DNA of 64,000 nucleotides from Flavobacterium psychroterrae (GCF_018380615.1 NZ_JAGYVZ010000003.1:186001-250000); one strand, 5' to 3'. Counted from the first letter of the stretch, positions 35,670 to 45,081 are shown. A program made the numbers and translations. Notes: a model not told the origin generated them from the letters alone.

Positions 35670-36254
35670 ATGAGCACAATAAGCGATCAACATTATATCG
35701 ATAAAATTATAAACGGTGAGACGAATGCTTTTGCCGTACTAGTCGACCGCTATAAAGATATGATCTTTTCATTGGCTCTTAAAATGGTAAAAAACAGAGA
35801 AGAAGCCGAGGAGGTTGCACAAGACACTTTTATTAAAGCTTACAATTCTTTAAGTAAGTTTAAAGGCGATTCTAAATTTTCGACCTGGATTTATAAAGTA
35901 GCTTATAACACGTGTTTAGACCGTTTAAAGAAAAACAAAAAAGAAGACAACAATATTTCGATAGATGAATTTTCGGCACATTTAATTAAAACAATGGACA
36001 ATGCTTTAAGCGCTTTAGAAGACAAAGAACGAAAGCAGACGATTCAAAATTGTTTGAATTTATTACCGAGCGATGAGAATTTCCTGCTAACTTTATTTTA
36101 TTTTGAAGATCAGAGTTTAGAAGAAATTGGAAAAATCATGAATATAAATGCTAATAATGTCAAAGTAAAATTATTTAGAAGCCGACAAAAATTAGCTGTA
36201 ATTTTGAAAAAGCAATTAGAACCAGAAATAATAGAATGTTATGAAAGAAAATGA
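35670..36254 (+). CDS. ECF-type RNA polymerase sigma factor
   Basis: A 194-residue sigma-70-family protein. Region 2 covers about 20-90 (NAFAVLVDRYKDMIFSLALK to FKGDSKFSTWIYKVAYNTCLD), and region 4 about 125-180 (LPSDENFLLTLFYFEDQSLEEIGKIM, with NINANNVKVKLFRSRQKL). It recruits RNA polymerase to promoters of stress or envelope genes. The stop overlaps the start of the next gene by 14 bases. That gene encodes a membrane protein, which makes a sigma/anti-sigma pair likely. The inducing signal is unknown. Confidence 0.9.
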   Translation: MSTISDQHYIDKIINGETNAFAVLVDRYKDMIFSLALKMVKNREEAEEVAQDTFIKAYNSLSKFKGDSKFSTWIYKVAYNTCLDRLKKNKKEDNNISIDEFSAHLIKTMDNALSALEDKERKQTIQNCLNLLPSDENFLLTLFYFEDQSLEEIGKIMNINANNVKVKLFRSRQKLAVILKKQLEPEIIECYERK

Positions 36255-36636
36255 TAAAGAAATAGAAAATCTGATTGAAAAAATTATGAGCGAAACTACT
36301 TTAGAATCGCCATCTTTTGACTTTACGTCTAAAATAATGTCTCAGGTTTTTGTGGCAGAAAAAAGTAAAATCAAAGTTTATAAACCTTTAATTTCTACAA
36401 CAACCTGGATATTTATAGGTATCAGTTTAATTGCTTTGACTGCTTACGCTTTTTACTCAAATAATGACATTTCTAATTCTGAAACAGCTCAGGTATATTT
36501 AGATAAAGCATCTGCCCTATTTTCCGGAATTCATCCTTCTACGAATGTATTGTATGCGCTATTAATAGTTCCGTTTATGGTTCTGGTTCAGATTGGGGTT
36601 TTGAAGAATTATTTTGATAAGAAGTATGAGTTATAG
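36241..36636 (+). CDS. membrane protein, likely anti-sigma partner
   Basis: This is a 131-residue protein with a soluble N-terminal part (about 1-45) and two membrane helices (near 55-73, TTTWIFIGISLIALTAYAF, and near 101-118, LYALLIVPFMVLVQIG). The start lies inside the 3' end of the ECF sigma gene. The N-terminal segment is short for a zinc-type anti-sigma domain and shows no HxxxCxxC motif. It is called an anti-sigma protein only from its position and topology. Confidence 0.6.
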   Translation: MKENDKEIENLIEKIMSETTLESPSFDFTSKIMSQVFVAEKSKIKVYKPLISTTTWIFIGISLIALTAYAFYSNNDISNSETAQVYLDKASALFSGIHPSTNVLYALLIVPFMVLVQIGVLKNYFDKKYEL

Positions 36637-36726
36637 AAAATCACTATCATTTTACCAATCATCTTATTTTGAAATATTTATTTAACTTTACAAAAGCAAT
36701 ATTTAATAAATAGACTTAAGGTTATA

Positions 36727-37329
36727 ATGAGCGAATCTTCAAAAGAAATAAAATATGCAACTTTAGAATCTGCTTATAAAGCAGGAATTATAAAAAAAAT
36801 AAGTGCCATTCACGCAAATAAAAACAGCTATCTTTTTATAACTTTAATAGCTCCTAATGAAAATAGCAACAATTTCTATTTAACAAAAAAATCATCTACA
36901 AAAATATCAAAAGGAGAAGTTCTAACCCATGAACAAATTAAAAAATCTAAATTAATTCTTTCTAACAATAAACATGGGAAAACACGTTTGAAATTCCTTC
37001 TGCCAAATTCTTCTCATTACACTGACTTAAATATAACATTTGAGATTCCCAACGATCATGAATCAGAAGTCTTAGATTTTCTTAGAAAAGAAATACAATC
37101 TAATACTAATTTTGAAGAAGAAGAAGAAGAAGAAGAAGAAGAAGATTACAAAAATTACATAAAACAACGTAATGCTAGTAGGTTAAGAAGAAACGCAAAT
37201 ATTAAAAACAATGACACAAAGATAGAGAGTAATCGCATTGTTTCAGATAGACAATATGGTACGGATGTAATAATTATTCTATTTTTAGTCGGAATTTTAT
37301 TTGTATTGATATTTGGTTTAGCTAAATAG
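36727..37329 (+). CDS. hypothetical tail-anchored protein with acidic run
   Basis: This is a 200-residue protein that I do not recognise. Residues 1-125 look like a mixed soluble domain with lysine-rich turns. An almost pure glutamate tract (about residues 134-146) follows, then a basic segment (RNASRLRRNANIKNN). A single C-terminal membrane helix (VIIILFLVGILFVLIFGLA, about 179-197) would anchor it in the membrane with its bulk in the cytoplasm. The glutamate tract is encoded by GAA repeats and may vary in length by slippage. Neither neighbour suggests a function. Confidence 0.7.
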   Translation: MSESSKEIKYATLESAYKAGIIKKISAIHANKNSYLFITLIAPNENSNNFYLTKKSSTKISKGEVLTHEQIKKSKLILSNNKHGKTRLKFLLPNSSHYTDLNITFEIPNDHESEVLDFLRKEIQSNTNFEEEEEEEEEEDYKNYIKQRNASRLRRNANIKNNDTKIESNRIVSDRQYGTDVIIILFLVGILFVLIFGLAK

Positions 37330-37440
37330 TATAAGTTCTACTTCAATTAAAAACAAACCAGACACAATTCTCTCATTTACAATAGTTTTAACCCCGAAAA
37401 CGATATTATTTTTTTATGAAAATTTTGAGAACCTAAACCG

Positions 37441-37471
37441 TTGCAATATTGTAACTTATGAAGTATCTTTG
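37441..37471 (+). promoter_or_regulatory. Bacteroidota-type promoter of the PfkB kinase gene
   Basis: TTG at 37441-37443 and TATCTTTG at 37464-37471 are separated by 20 bases, matching the -33/-7 spacing of the primary sigma factor in this phylum. It lies about 25 bases before the start codon. Confidence 0.65.
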
Positions 37472-37494
37472 CACCCTAATTCGAAATTCATAAA

Positions 37495-38418
37495 ATGAAT
37501 AAATTATTGATTGTTGGAACGGTTGCTTTCGACGCTATCGAAACTCCTTTCGGAAAAACAGATAAAATTTTAGGTGGTGCTGCAACTTATATTGGTTTAT
37601 CAGCTTCATTTTTCAACTTACAATCGGCCATTGTTTCTGTAGTTGGCGACGATTTTCCACAAGAACATTTAGATCTTTTAACTTCAAGAAATATTGATAT
37701 CTCTGGTATCGAAATTGTAAAAGGCGGTAAAACCTTTTTCTGGAGCGGTTTATACCACAACGATCTAAACTCTAGAGACACATTAGTAACTGAGTTAAAT
37801 GTTTTGGCTGACTTTCAACCAAAAGTTCCTCAAAACTTTAAAGATGCTGATGTTGTGATGTTAGGAAACTTACATCCTTTAGTACAAAGCAGTGTTTTGG
37901 ACCAAATGGAGAAAAAACCAAAATTAGTAGTTTTAGATACTATGAATTTTTGGATGGATTGCGCATTACCGGAATTACTTGACGTGATTAAACGTGTAGA
38001 CGTGATCACAATCAATGACGAAGAAGCAAGACAACTTTCAGGAGAATACTCATTAGTAAAAGCAGCCAACAAAATCCAGGAATTGGGACCAAAATATGTG
38101 GTGATCAAAAAAGGAGAACACGGAGCGCTTTTATTCCATAACAGAGAAGTATTCTTTGCACCAGCTTTACCATTAGAAGATGTTTTTGATCCAACAGGAG
38201 CAGGAGACACTTTTGCAGGTGGTTTTTCTGGATTTATTGCGCAAAGCGAAAACATCTCGTTTGGCAACATGAAAAATGCAATTATTTATGGATCTAATTT
38301 AGCTTCATTTTGTGTAGAGAAATTTGGAACCGAAAGGATGCAAACATTAAGCAAAGCAGAAGTAGCGATTCGATTACAACAGTTTAAATCGTTAACTCAG
38401 TTTGACATAGAAATATAA
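37495..38418 (+). CDS. PfkB-family carbohydrate/nucleoside kinase
   Basis: A 307-residue ribokinase-like kinase that phosphorylates a sugar or nucleoside with ATP. The Gly-rich motif near the start (LGGAATYIGLSASFF, about residue 25) and the C-terminal DPTGAGDTFAGGFSGF (near 232), with the catalytic Asp, define the family. The substrate is not evident; adenosine or ribose-type sugars are possible. It lies 84 bases upstream of purF and on the same strand, but an intrinsic terminator separates them. In Bacteroidota a PfkB gene is often found next to purF. Confidence 0.9.
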   Translation: MNKLLIVGTVAFDAIETPFGKTDKILGGAATYIGLSASFFNLQSAIVSVVGDDFPQEHLDLLTSRNIDISGIEIVKGGKTFFWSGLYHNDLNSRDTLVTELNVLADFQPKVPQNFKDADVVMLGNLHPLVQSSVLDQMEKKPKLVVLDTMNFWMDCALPELLDVIKRVDVITINDEEARQLSGEYSLVKAANKIQELGPKYVVIKKGEHGALLFHNREVFFAPALPLEDVFDPTGAGDTFAGGFSGFIAQSENISFGNMKNAIIYGSNLASFCVEKFGTERMQTLSKAEVAIRLQQFKSLTQFDIEI

Positions 38419-38424
38419 TGCCTT

Positions 38425-38453
38425 GAAGCCTCGATAACACGGGGCTTTTTTAT
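38425..38453 (+). terminator. intrinsic terminator after the PfkB gene
   Basis: The stem AAGCCTCG / CGGGGCTT around ATAACA is followed by TTTTTT. It lies 7 bases after the stop codon. Confidence 0.75.
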
Positions 38454-38501
38454 TACGTTATTACGCACAACTTACAACAACAACACAAAATACAAAAAAC
38501 A

Positions 38502-40400
38502 ATGAGCGACGCTTTAAAACACGAATGTGGTATAGCCTTAGTTAGACTTCTTAAACCGCTTGAATATTACAAAGAAAAATACGGAACTGCTTTTTACGGG
38601 ATACAAAAAATGTATCTAATGATGGAGAAGCAACACAACCGTGGGCAAGACGGAGCAGGTTTTGCAAGTATCAAATTAGATGTAGAACCTGGAGAACGTT
38701 ATATCAGCAGAGTACGTTCAAACCATGCACAACCAATTCAGGACGTTTTTAAACAAATCAATGAGCGTATCAACGAAGAGATGACTACACATCCCGAATA
38801 TGCAAATGATGTTGCTAAACAAAAAGCAAACATTCCTTATATAGGAGAATTATTTTTAGGACATGTTCGTTACGGAACTTTCGGAAAAAACAGTATCGAA
38901 AGTGTACATCCATTTTTACGTCAGAGTAACTGGATGCACCGTAATTTAATTTTGGCAGGAAACTTTAATATGACGAATGTTAAAGAGCTTTTCGAAAATT
39001 TAGTAGAACTTGGACAGCATCCAAAAGAAATGGCGGATACTGTTACCGTAATGGAAAAAATAGGTCATTTTCTTGACAAAGAAGTAATGCAGCTTTATCA
39101 GGATTGCAAAACAGAAGGATATTCTAAAAGAGAAGCTTCTCCTGTAATTGCAGACCGATTGGATATTGCTAAAATATTAGCACGTTCCGCTAAAAATCTT
39201 GATGGTGGTTACGCAATGGCAGGGCTTTTAGGTCATGGTGATGCTTTCGTTTTTAGAGATCCGGCAGGAATTCGTCCGGCTTACTTTTACCAAGATGATG
39301 AAGTTGTAGTTGTAGCTTCTGAAAGACCGGTTATTCAAACTGTATTTAATGTCCCTTTTGAAAGTGTTCAGGAAATTGAGCCTGGAAATGCTTTGATTAT
39401 CAAGAAAAACGGAAAAGTTTCTATGGAACAAATCCTTGAACCAACTGTAAAAAAAGCGTGTTCTTTTGAAAGAATCTATTTTTCAAGAGGAAGTGATGCT
39501 GAAATATATCAGGAACGTAAAAACTTAGGAAAATTAATTTTACCTGCTGTTCTTGAATCCATTGACAGCGATACAGATAATACTGTTTTTTCTTATATCC
39601 CGAATACTGCCGAAACTTCATTTTATGGTTTAGTCGAAGCAGCTCAGGATTTTCTGAACCAAAGAAAAAACAATTACATTTTAAAAAATAGAGACACACT
39701 TACTGCTGAAACTTTACAGGAATTATTAGCTGTAAAAATACGTACGGAGAAAGTGGCTATCAAAGATGCTAAACTTAGAACCTTTATTACCGAGGATAGC
39801 AGTCGTGATGATTTAGTTGCACACGTTTATGATGTAACGTATGGGGTGATTAAACCAACTGACAACTTAGTTATTATTGACGATAGTATTGTTCGTGGTA
39901 CAACGCTTAAAATGAGTATCATAAAAATGATGGATCGTTTAAATCCTAAACGTATCGTAATTGTTTCATCGGCTCCACAAATTCGCTATCCTGATTGTTA
40001 CGGAATCGATATGGCAAAATTGGAAGGTCTTGTTGCTTTTAGAGCAGCTTTAGCTTTATTAAAAGAAAGAAACCTTTATCATATTGTTGATGAAATTTAT
40101 GCAAAATGTAAAGCACAGGAAAACTATATTGATAGCGATGTTGTGAATTATGTTACTGCAATTTATGATCAGTTTACACCTGAAGAAGTTTCGGCTAAAA
40201 TTGCCGAAATGTTGAGTTCTCCGGAAATCAACGCCGAAGTAAAAATAATTTTCCAAAAAGTAGAAGATTTGCATATTGCTTGTCCTAAGAATCTTGGAGA
40301 TTGGTACTTTACAGGAGATTACCCTACACCGGGAGGAAATCGTGTTGTAAACAGAGCTTTTATGAATTTTTATGAAGGAAAAGACGCTAGAGCGTATTAA
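38502..40400 (+). CDS. purF: amidophosphoribosyltransferase, long Bacteroidota form
   Basis: This 632-residue protein commits PRPP to purine synthesis by adding the amide nitrogen of glutamine. An N-terminal class II glutaminase domain would expose Cys9 (MSDALKHE then CGIALVRLL) after propeptide removal, and also contains KQHNRGQDGAGFAS. The C-terminal phosphoribosyltransferase domain has the PRPP loop VIIDDSIVRGTTLK near residue 464. It is about 120 residues longer than the E. coli enzyme, with extra sequence between and after the domains. The longer form is widespread in this phylum. It is followed by the triplicated small-RNA-like unit. Confidence 0.9.
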   Translation: MSDALKHECGIALVRLLKPLEYYKEKYGTAFYGIQKMYLMMEKQHNRGQDGAGFASIKLDVEPGERYISRVRSNHAQPIQDVFKQINERINEEMTTHPEYANDVAKQKANIPYIGELFLGHVRYGTFGKNSIESVHPFLRQSNWMHRNLILAGNFNMTNVKELFENLVELGQHPKEMADTVTVMEKIGHFLDKEVMQLYQDCKTEGYSKREASPVIADRLDIAKILARSAKNLDGGYAMAGLLGHGDAFVFRDPAGIRPAYFYQDDEVVVVASERPVIQTVFNVPFESVQEIEPGNALIIKKNGKVSMEQILEPTVKKACSFERIYFSRGSDAEIYQERKNLGKLILPAVLESIDSDTDNTVFSYIPNTAETSFYGLVEAAQDFLNQRKNNYILKNRDTLTAETLQELLAVKIRTEKVAIKDAKLRTFITEDSSRDDLVAHVYDVTYGVIKPTDNLVIIDDSIVRGTTLKMSIIKMMDRLNPKRIVIVSSAPQIRYPDCYGIDMAKLEGLVAFRAALALLKERNLYHIVDEIYAKCKAQENYIDSDVVNYVTAIYDQFTPEEVSAKIAEMLSSPEINAEVKIIFQKVEDLHIACPKNLGDWYFTGDYPTPGGNRVVNRAFMNFYEGKDARAY

Positions 40401-40498
40401 TAAAATACTAACAAAAGGTTAATTTGTGCATTTCATCGGTTTTTTTTGCCGTTCATCCTATATGTTTGGTAGAATTGAAATGCTGCAATACTTTTGGA

Positions 40499-40575
40499 AA
40501 ACCATAACATTAGTAGGTTAAGTTTATGGTAGATTTGGGGCAAAAAGGGTGGAAGCAATTCCACCTTTTTTATTG
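40499..40575 (+). ncRNA. small-RNA-like unit, copy 1 (most diverged)
   Basis: The unit starts AACCATAACATTAGTAGG, has a stem closed by TTATGGT, then GATTTGGGG, and ends in the hairpin GGTGGAA / TTCCACC with a T-run. It lies about 100 bases after the purF stop and could also serve as the purF terminator. Compared with copies 2 and 3 both arms of the last stem differ (GGTGGAAGCAATTCCACC), and pairing is kept. TATGTTTG at 40461-40468 resembles a -7 box. Confidence 0.5.
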
Positions 40576-40682
40576 GAATAAAGTCAACTATTTATAAAGT
40601 AGGATTTTAGACACTTAATCGGATATATTTACCATTCATCTAGAAAGTTTTTTTCATAGAAATAGCTGCCATATATTTACTG

Positions 40683-40756
40683 AACCATAACATTAGTAGG
40701 TTAAGTTTATGGTAGATTTGGGGCAAAAAAGGTGGAAGAGATTCCGCCTTTTTTAT
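40683..40756 (+). ncRNA. small-RNA-like unit, copy 2
   Basis: Same unit as copy 1 over about 74 bases, with terminator arms GGTGGAA / TTCCGCC and a T-run. The conserved block extends about 65 bases further upstream, with CGGATATATTTACCATTCATC at about 40620 also found before copy 3. The upstream conservation suggests that each copy carries its own promoter. Confidence 0.55.
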
Positions 40757-41025
40757 TTTTTTAAGAGCAAAGAATATAGATTATAGAAAATAGACTAAAA
40801 GCAAAAACATAGCTTTAGAATAAAGAAATAACTAAAAAGCTGTTTCTCTAATTTTTTATATTTATTCTCCACTCTATATTCTTTACTCTATATTCTTTAC
40901 CCTATTTCTTTACCCCATATTCTTTGTTCTATTCTCTATATTCCATCTTTTTCATACTTAGTCGGATATATTGACCATTCACCTGAAAAGTTTTTTTTAT
41001 AATAATAGCAATCATACATTTACTG

Positions 41026-41100
41026 AACCATAAAATTAGTAGGTTAAATTATGGTAGATTTGGGGCAAAAAAGGTGGAAGAGATTCCGCCTTTTTTATTT
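41026..41100 (+). ncRNA. small-RNA-like unit, copy 3
   Basis: Nearly identical to copy 2, with single-base changes (TAAAATTAG for TAACATTAG, and one base lost in AAGTTTATGG). It retains the upstream block (CGGATATATTGACCATTCACC, near 40963) and the terminator hairpin with T-run. It is convergent with the sod gene, which ends 108 bases later. The DNA between copies 2 and 3 is A/T-rich simple sequence (TATTCTTTACTCTA-type words) with no gene. Confidence 0.55.
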
Positions 41101-41208
41101 TGCTATAAGAGCAAAGAATAAAGAAAATAGAATAAAAAGTATAGACAAAAAAAAGACGAATAACTGTTAGGCTATTCGTCTTTCTTCTATATTCTTTGCT
41201 CTATTATC

Positions 41209-41820
41209 TTATTTGTCTAAAGCATATCTTCTAGCAACTTCTGTCCAGTTAATTACACTGAAAAAAGCTTCAATATAATCTGGTCTTCTGTTTTGGTAGT
41301 TTAAATAGTAAGCATGCTCCCAAACATCCATTCCTAAAATCGGAGTTCCACCGTTACCAGCAACTTCCGGCATTAATGGATTGTCCTGATTTGGAGTACC
41401 TACAACTTCTAATTTACCTCCTTTTTGTACAGTCAACCAAGCCCATCCTGAACCAAATTGTGTTGCACCTGCTTTAGCAAATTTTGCTTTAAATTCATCA
41501 AAAGTACCAAAAGAATCTTCAATTGCAGTTAATAAATCACCTGTTGGTAATCCACCACCGTCTGGAGACATAACTGTCCAGAATAAATTGTGGTTGTAAA
41601 AACCTCCACCATTATTACGAACTGCTGCGTTTTTTTTATCTAAGTTAATTAAGATATTTTCGATTGTTTTGCCTTCTAAATCTGTTCCTGCAATTGCAGC
41701 GTTAAGATTTGTTGTATACGCATTATGATGTTTTGTATGATGGATTTCCATTGTACGAGCATCAATATGTGGTTCTAATGCATCATATGCATAAGGTAAT
41801 TGTGGTAATTCAAAAGCCAT
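41209..41820 (-). CDS. superoxide dismutase (Fe/Mn type)
   Basis: This 203-residue cytoplasmic enzyme converts superoxide to peroxide and oxygen. Metal ligands are visible: His in [15 protein letters not shown] (near 27), His in [11 protein letters not shown] (near 76), and Asp and His in [18 protein letters not shown] (near 166). The element [13 protein letters not shown] is typical of the family. Whether it uses iron or manganese cannot be settled by reading. It stands alone, between the small-RNA-like array and pth. Confidence 0.95.
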   Translation of the reverse strand: MAFELPQLPYAYDALEPHIDARTMEIHHTKHHNAYTTNLNAAIAGTDLEGKTIENILINLDKKNAAVRNNGGGFYNHNLFWTVMSPDGGGLPTGDLLTAIEDSFGTFDEFKAKFAKAGATQFGSGWAWLTVQKGGKLEVVGTPNQDNPLMPEVAGNGGTPILGMDVWEHAYYLNYQNRRPDYIEAFFSVINWTEVARRYALDK

Positions 41821-41958
41821 GATATTATGATTTTATGATTTATAATAATTTATACCAAATTTAGACATTTAACTTTGGAATAGAAAATACTATTTCGTTA
41901 TAATTCGATTTAATTAACTGATAATTTGGTTTTTTCAACGTTAAATACTTGTAAATCT

Positions 41959-42633
41959 TTATTTTCCATTAAAAGTTGTCATCGTATTTTCTAATCCGGC
42001 AGTTCCAAAAGATTTTATAATTTCTGAAGATATTTCTAAACGTTCCGGTAATTTTGCTTTTTCTTCTTCGTCCCAATCTCCTAAAACATAATCTACTTGC
42101 TGTCCTTTTTTGAACTGATCGCTAATACCGAATCTGAAACGGGTATATTCCTGTGTATTCAAAACGAGATTGATATTTTTTAATCCATTATGACCTCCGT
42201 CACTTCCTTTTGGTTTGATACGGATGGTTCCGAAAGACAGGTTTAAATCGTCTGTAATAACCAAAATATTCTCTAATGGTATATTTTCTTTGTCCATCCA
42301 GTATTTTACAGCCTTGCCGCTTAAATTCATGTAAGTGTTTGGCTTAAGCAGGAAAAAGGTTCTCCCTTTAAATTTATATTCGGCTAAAGCACCAAGTTTT
42401 ACGGTTTCGAATGAAAGACTTTCTTTTTTGGCTAAAAAATCCAGGACTTTAAATCCTATATTATGTCTTGTATTTACGTATTCGGCTCCAATATTGCCAA
42501 GTCCTACAATTAAATATTTTTTACTCACGCTTTTTATATTGTTTTTTGGGTGTTCGTGAACCTCCGGTTTCATATTGTCTGTGTTCTCTTCTTTTTGTGT
42601 TGATGAAAACAGTTTTGTTATCCATTTTATCAT
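41959..42633 (-). CDS. pth: peptidyl-tRNA hydrolase with N-terminal extension
   Basis: This 224-residue enzyme recycles peptidyl-tRNA. The core begins near residue 40 with KYLIVGLGNIGAEYVNTRHNIGF (Asn and catalytic His), then FLLKPNTYMNLSG and ITDDLNLSFGTIRIKPKGSDGGHNG. The first 38 residues are an extra, Lys/Glu-rich tail not found in the E. coli enzyme. It is third in the leftward prs-ctc-pth group, a common arrangement, but a 470-bp gap with a strong terminator upstream means that it is probably transcribed separately. Confidence 0.93.
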   Translation of the reverse strand: MIKWITKLFSSTQKEENTDNMKPEVHEHPKNNIKSVSKKYLIVGLGNIGAEYVNTRHNIGFKVLDFLAKKESLSFETVKLGALAEYKFKGRTFFLLKPNTYMNLSGKAVKYWMDKENIPLENILVITDDLNLSFGTIRIKPKGSDGGHNGLKNINLVLNTQEYTRFRFGISDQFKKGQQVDYVLGDWDEEEKAKLPERLEISSEIIKSFGTAGLENTMTTFNGK

Positions 42634-43052
42634 AAGGCAAAAATAAGATTAATTAGAGAATGTGGCAATTGGTTAATTAGATAATTAGAAAATGTGTCAT
42701 TTAACCGCGAAGGTCGCTAAGAATGGCACACGAATGACACGGATTTAAATGGATTTGCACAGATTTTTTATTTACCAAGCGCTTTTACGCCCATTTATGT
42801 CAACCTGATACACTAGAAACTTTGCACCTTTGCCCCTTTGAACCTTTGAACCTCTTTTCTAATAAAAAACTAAACTTCTCGATAGCCCTGACAGAAGCGG
42901 TATCCTTTTTCTTGCTCCTTTAGCAAGGAAAAGATATAGCGGATGGCAGGAACGTCAGGTCTTGAAAACCTTAAAGTTTCTGCTTCTAAAAAAACCAGCA
43001 TTAAAGAAAACTTAGAACCTTAGCATCTTAGCAACTCAGAACCTCTAAAAAC
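42634..43052. other. intergenic region with a large stem-loop element
   Basis: No gene is seen. At 42879-42960 a structured element runs from GATAGCCCTGACAGAAGCGG to GATATAGCGGATGGCAGG. The outer arms are imperfect reverse complements and a small hairpin (TTGCTCCTTTAGCAAG) forms the tip. Such elements are dispersed in flavobacterial genomes. The left part contains words like GCGAAGGTCGCTAAG and ATTTGCACAGATTT, typical of worn intergenic repeats in this genus. Confidence 0.5.
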
Positions 43053-43084
43053 AAAAAAAGCACCAATCTTTCGATTGATGCTTT
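43053..43084 (-). terminator. intrinsic terminator of ctc/rplY
   Basis: The stem AGCACCAATC / GATTGATGCT with loop TTTC lies next to A7 on its left, which becomes the U-run on the minus strand. It is 21 bases after the rplY stop. Confidence 0.85.
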
Positions 43085-43104
43085 GATATGAAATTTGAAA
43101 AAAA

Positions 43105-43716
43105 TTATTTTTTCTTTCCTTTTGCAGGAGCTTTTGCAGCTTTTGCAGCTTCTTGAGCAGCTTTCATAGCAGCACGAGAAATTCTTACCTGAGCAACAAC
43201 TGTGTTCTCTGGGTGCATAACTTTGTAGTCTGGTGTACCAACTTTAGTAACGTATAATTTGTTACCCATTTCAAGTGGAGTAATATCAGCTTCAACAAAA
43301 TCAGGAAGATTTTTAGGTAAAGCTTTTACTTTTAATTTACGAGTGTTCAAACGTAAAACACCACCTGCAAGAACACCTTTTGATGTACCTACAACTTTTA
43401 CAGGAACTTCCATAGTGATTTCTTTGTCATCAAATAATTGAAAGAAGTCAATGTGTAAAATTTTGTCAGATACCGGGTGAACCTGAATGTCTTGTAAAAT
43501 TGCATTGAATGATTTTCCTTTTCCAAGCTCAATCACAACTGTGTGTGCGTTTGGAGTGTAAACCAAGTTTTTGAACGCTGCAGCGTCTGCTGAGAAGTGT
43601 ACTGCTTGATTTCCTCCGTATAATACGCAAGGAACCGCTCCAGCATTACGTAAGGCTTTAGTTGCTACTTTGCCCACGCTTTCTCTTTCTGATCCTTTAA
43701 TTGTAATCGATTTCAT
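43105..43716 (-). CDS. rplY: 50S ribosomal protein L25 / general stress protein Ctc
   Basis: A 203-residue protein of the long Ctc type. The L25 5S-rRNA-binding domain covers about 1-90 ([20 protein letters not shown] to [20 protein letters not shown]), and the beta-rich C-terminal domain about 95-180. The end is an Ala/Lys-rich tail ([18 protein letters not shown]) that is probably disordered and may contact rRNA. It follows prs on the same strand; the gap holds short AAGCCTAAGGCTT-type dyads. Confidence 0.95.
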   Translation of the reverse strand: MKSITIKGSERESVGKVATKALRNAGAVPCVLYGGNQAVHFSADAAAFKNLVYTPNAHTVVIELGKGKSFNAILQDIQVHPVSDKILHIDFFQLFDDKEITMEVPVKVVGTSKGVLAGGVLRLNTRKLKVKALPKNLPDFVEADITPLEMGNKLYVTKVGTPDYKVMHPENTVVAQVRISRAAMKAAQEAAKAAKAPAKGKKK

Positions 43717-43836
43717 TGTAAAAAAAATATAGTTATTAATAAATATTCTTGTTTGCTTTAAGCTTAGGCAATAAGCCTTAGGCTTTTTTAAAATGTGAAT
43801 CAGGCTTACGGCTTAAAGCCTAAAGATTACTGCTTC

Positions 43837-44778
43837 TTACATTATAAATTTTCCACTGATGGAATTGTTGTGGTGCACCATGTGCATTACTTCTGCAAAA
43901 AGAGGCGCACAACTCACTACTCTTATCTTCTTTGATTCTTTCTTTAACGGAATTGAATCGGTCACTATTAACTCGCTTAATTTTGAGTTTTCGATTTTTT
44001 CGTATGCGTCACCTGATAAAATGGCGTGTGTACAAATTGCTCTAACGCTTAATGCTCCTTTTTCGATCATTAAATCTGCTGCTTTCGCTAATGTTCCACC
44101 AGTATCGATCATGTCGTCTACTAATATTACGTTACGACCTTTTACTTCACCAATTAGTTCCATAGTGTCGATAACGTTGGCTGCTTTTCTTTGTTTGTAA
44201 CAGATTACTACATCTGATTCCAAAAACTTAGAGTAAGCATATGCTCTTTTTGAACCTCCCATATCCGGAGATGCAATTGTTAAATTGTCTAAATTTAAAC
44301 TTTTTACGTATGGTAAAAAGATTGTAGATGCAAATAAATGATCTACCGGTTTTTCGAAAAACCCCTGAATTTGATCTGCGTGCAAATCCATTGTCATAAC
44401 TCTTGTCGCTCCGGCAGCATCTAATAAATTAGCTACTAATTTTGCTCCAATCGGAACTCTTGGTTTATCTTTTCTATCTTGTCTTGCCCAACCAAAATAA
44501 GGCATAACAGCTGTAATGTGTCTGGCTGATGCACGTTTTGCTGCATCAATCATTAGTAACAATTCCATCAAATTATCAGCAGTTGGAAAAGTTGAACACA
44601 CGATAAAAACGCGTAAACCTCTGATTGACTCTTCGTAAGATGGCTGAAATTCTCCATCACTATACGTTGACATCGTTACTCTTCCTAACGGAATTCCGTA
44701 TTGCTCTGCAATTTTTTCTGCAAGATAAACACTTTGTGAACAAGCAAAAATTTTAGCTTCTGGTTCTAGGTGCGACAT
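43837..44778 (-). CDS. prs: ribose-phosphate pyrophosphokinase
   Basis: This enzyme makes PRPP from ribose 5-phosphate and ATP, feeding purF and other pathways. The frame is open from 44814, but the start at 44778 (MSHLEPEAKIFACSQS) matches the family and gives 313 residues. The flexible loop WARQDRKDKPRVPIGAKLVANL is near residue 95. The PRPP-binding motif VILVDDMIDTGGTLAKAADL is near 215. The ctc gene lies downstream, as in most bacteria. Upstream is tRNA-Leu on the other strand. Confidence 0.96.
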   Translation of the reverse strand: MSHLEPEAKIFACSQSVYLAEKIAEQYGIPLGRVTMSTYSDGEFQPSYEESIRGLRVFIVCSTFPTADNLMELLLMIDAAKRASARHITAVMPYFGWARQDRKDKPRVPIGAKLVANLLDAAGATRVMTMDLHADQIQGFFEKPVDHLFASTIFLPYVKSLNLDNLTIASPDMGGSKRAYAYSKFLESDVVICYKQRKAANVIDTMELIGEVKGRNVILVDDMIDTGGTLAKAADLMIEKGALSVRAICTHAILSGDAYEKIENSKLSELIVTDSIPLKKESKKIRVVSCAPLFAEVMHMVHHNNSISGKFIM

Positions 44779-44975
44779 TATAATTTGTTGTTTTTGCTCC
44801 GCTGCGCTCTGCACGATTCGGCTTTACAATTTTAAGTAAAGCAAGACCAGTATAAATGCCTCGGGTGTAGTTAGTTGTGTGTGCTTCGTTTTAACGAGGT
44901 GCAAATTTAGAAAATTTATTGGACACTGAAAGGAAAAATTTAAGTATTTTTAGTAGAACATTTAATTTTATTTTT

Positions 44976-44983
44976 TACATTTG
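44976..44983 (+). promoter_or_regulatory. candidate -7 element of the tRNA-Leu promoter
   Basis: TACATTTG fits TAnnTTTG and lies about 100 bases before tRNA-Leu. Upstream T-rich sequence could provide a weak -33. The distance is long for a tRNA leader. Confidence 0.35.
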
Positions 44984-45081
44984 CACCGTGTTAAAGGAAT
45001 AAGCACAGTTATGACATCATAATTACTTATTCTATTGCGTTAAAATAATTGGATTTATTTGATTATTTTTTCGTCTGCTAA

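Noticed and set aside
40499..41100. Riboswitch or attenuator for the sod gene
   Set aside because: The units and their terminators point right, while sod is on the other strand and is approached from its 3' end.
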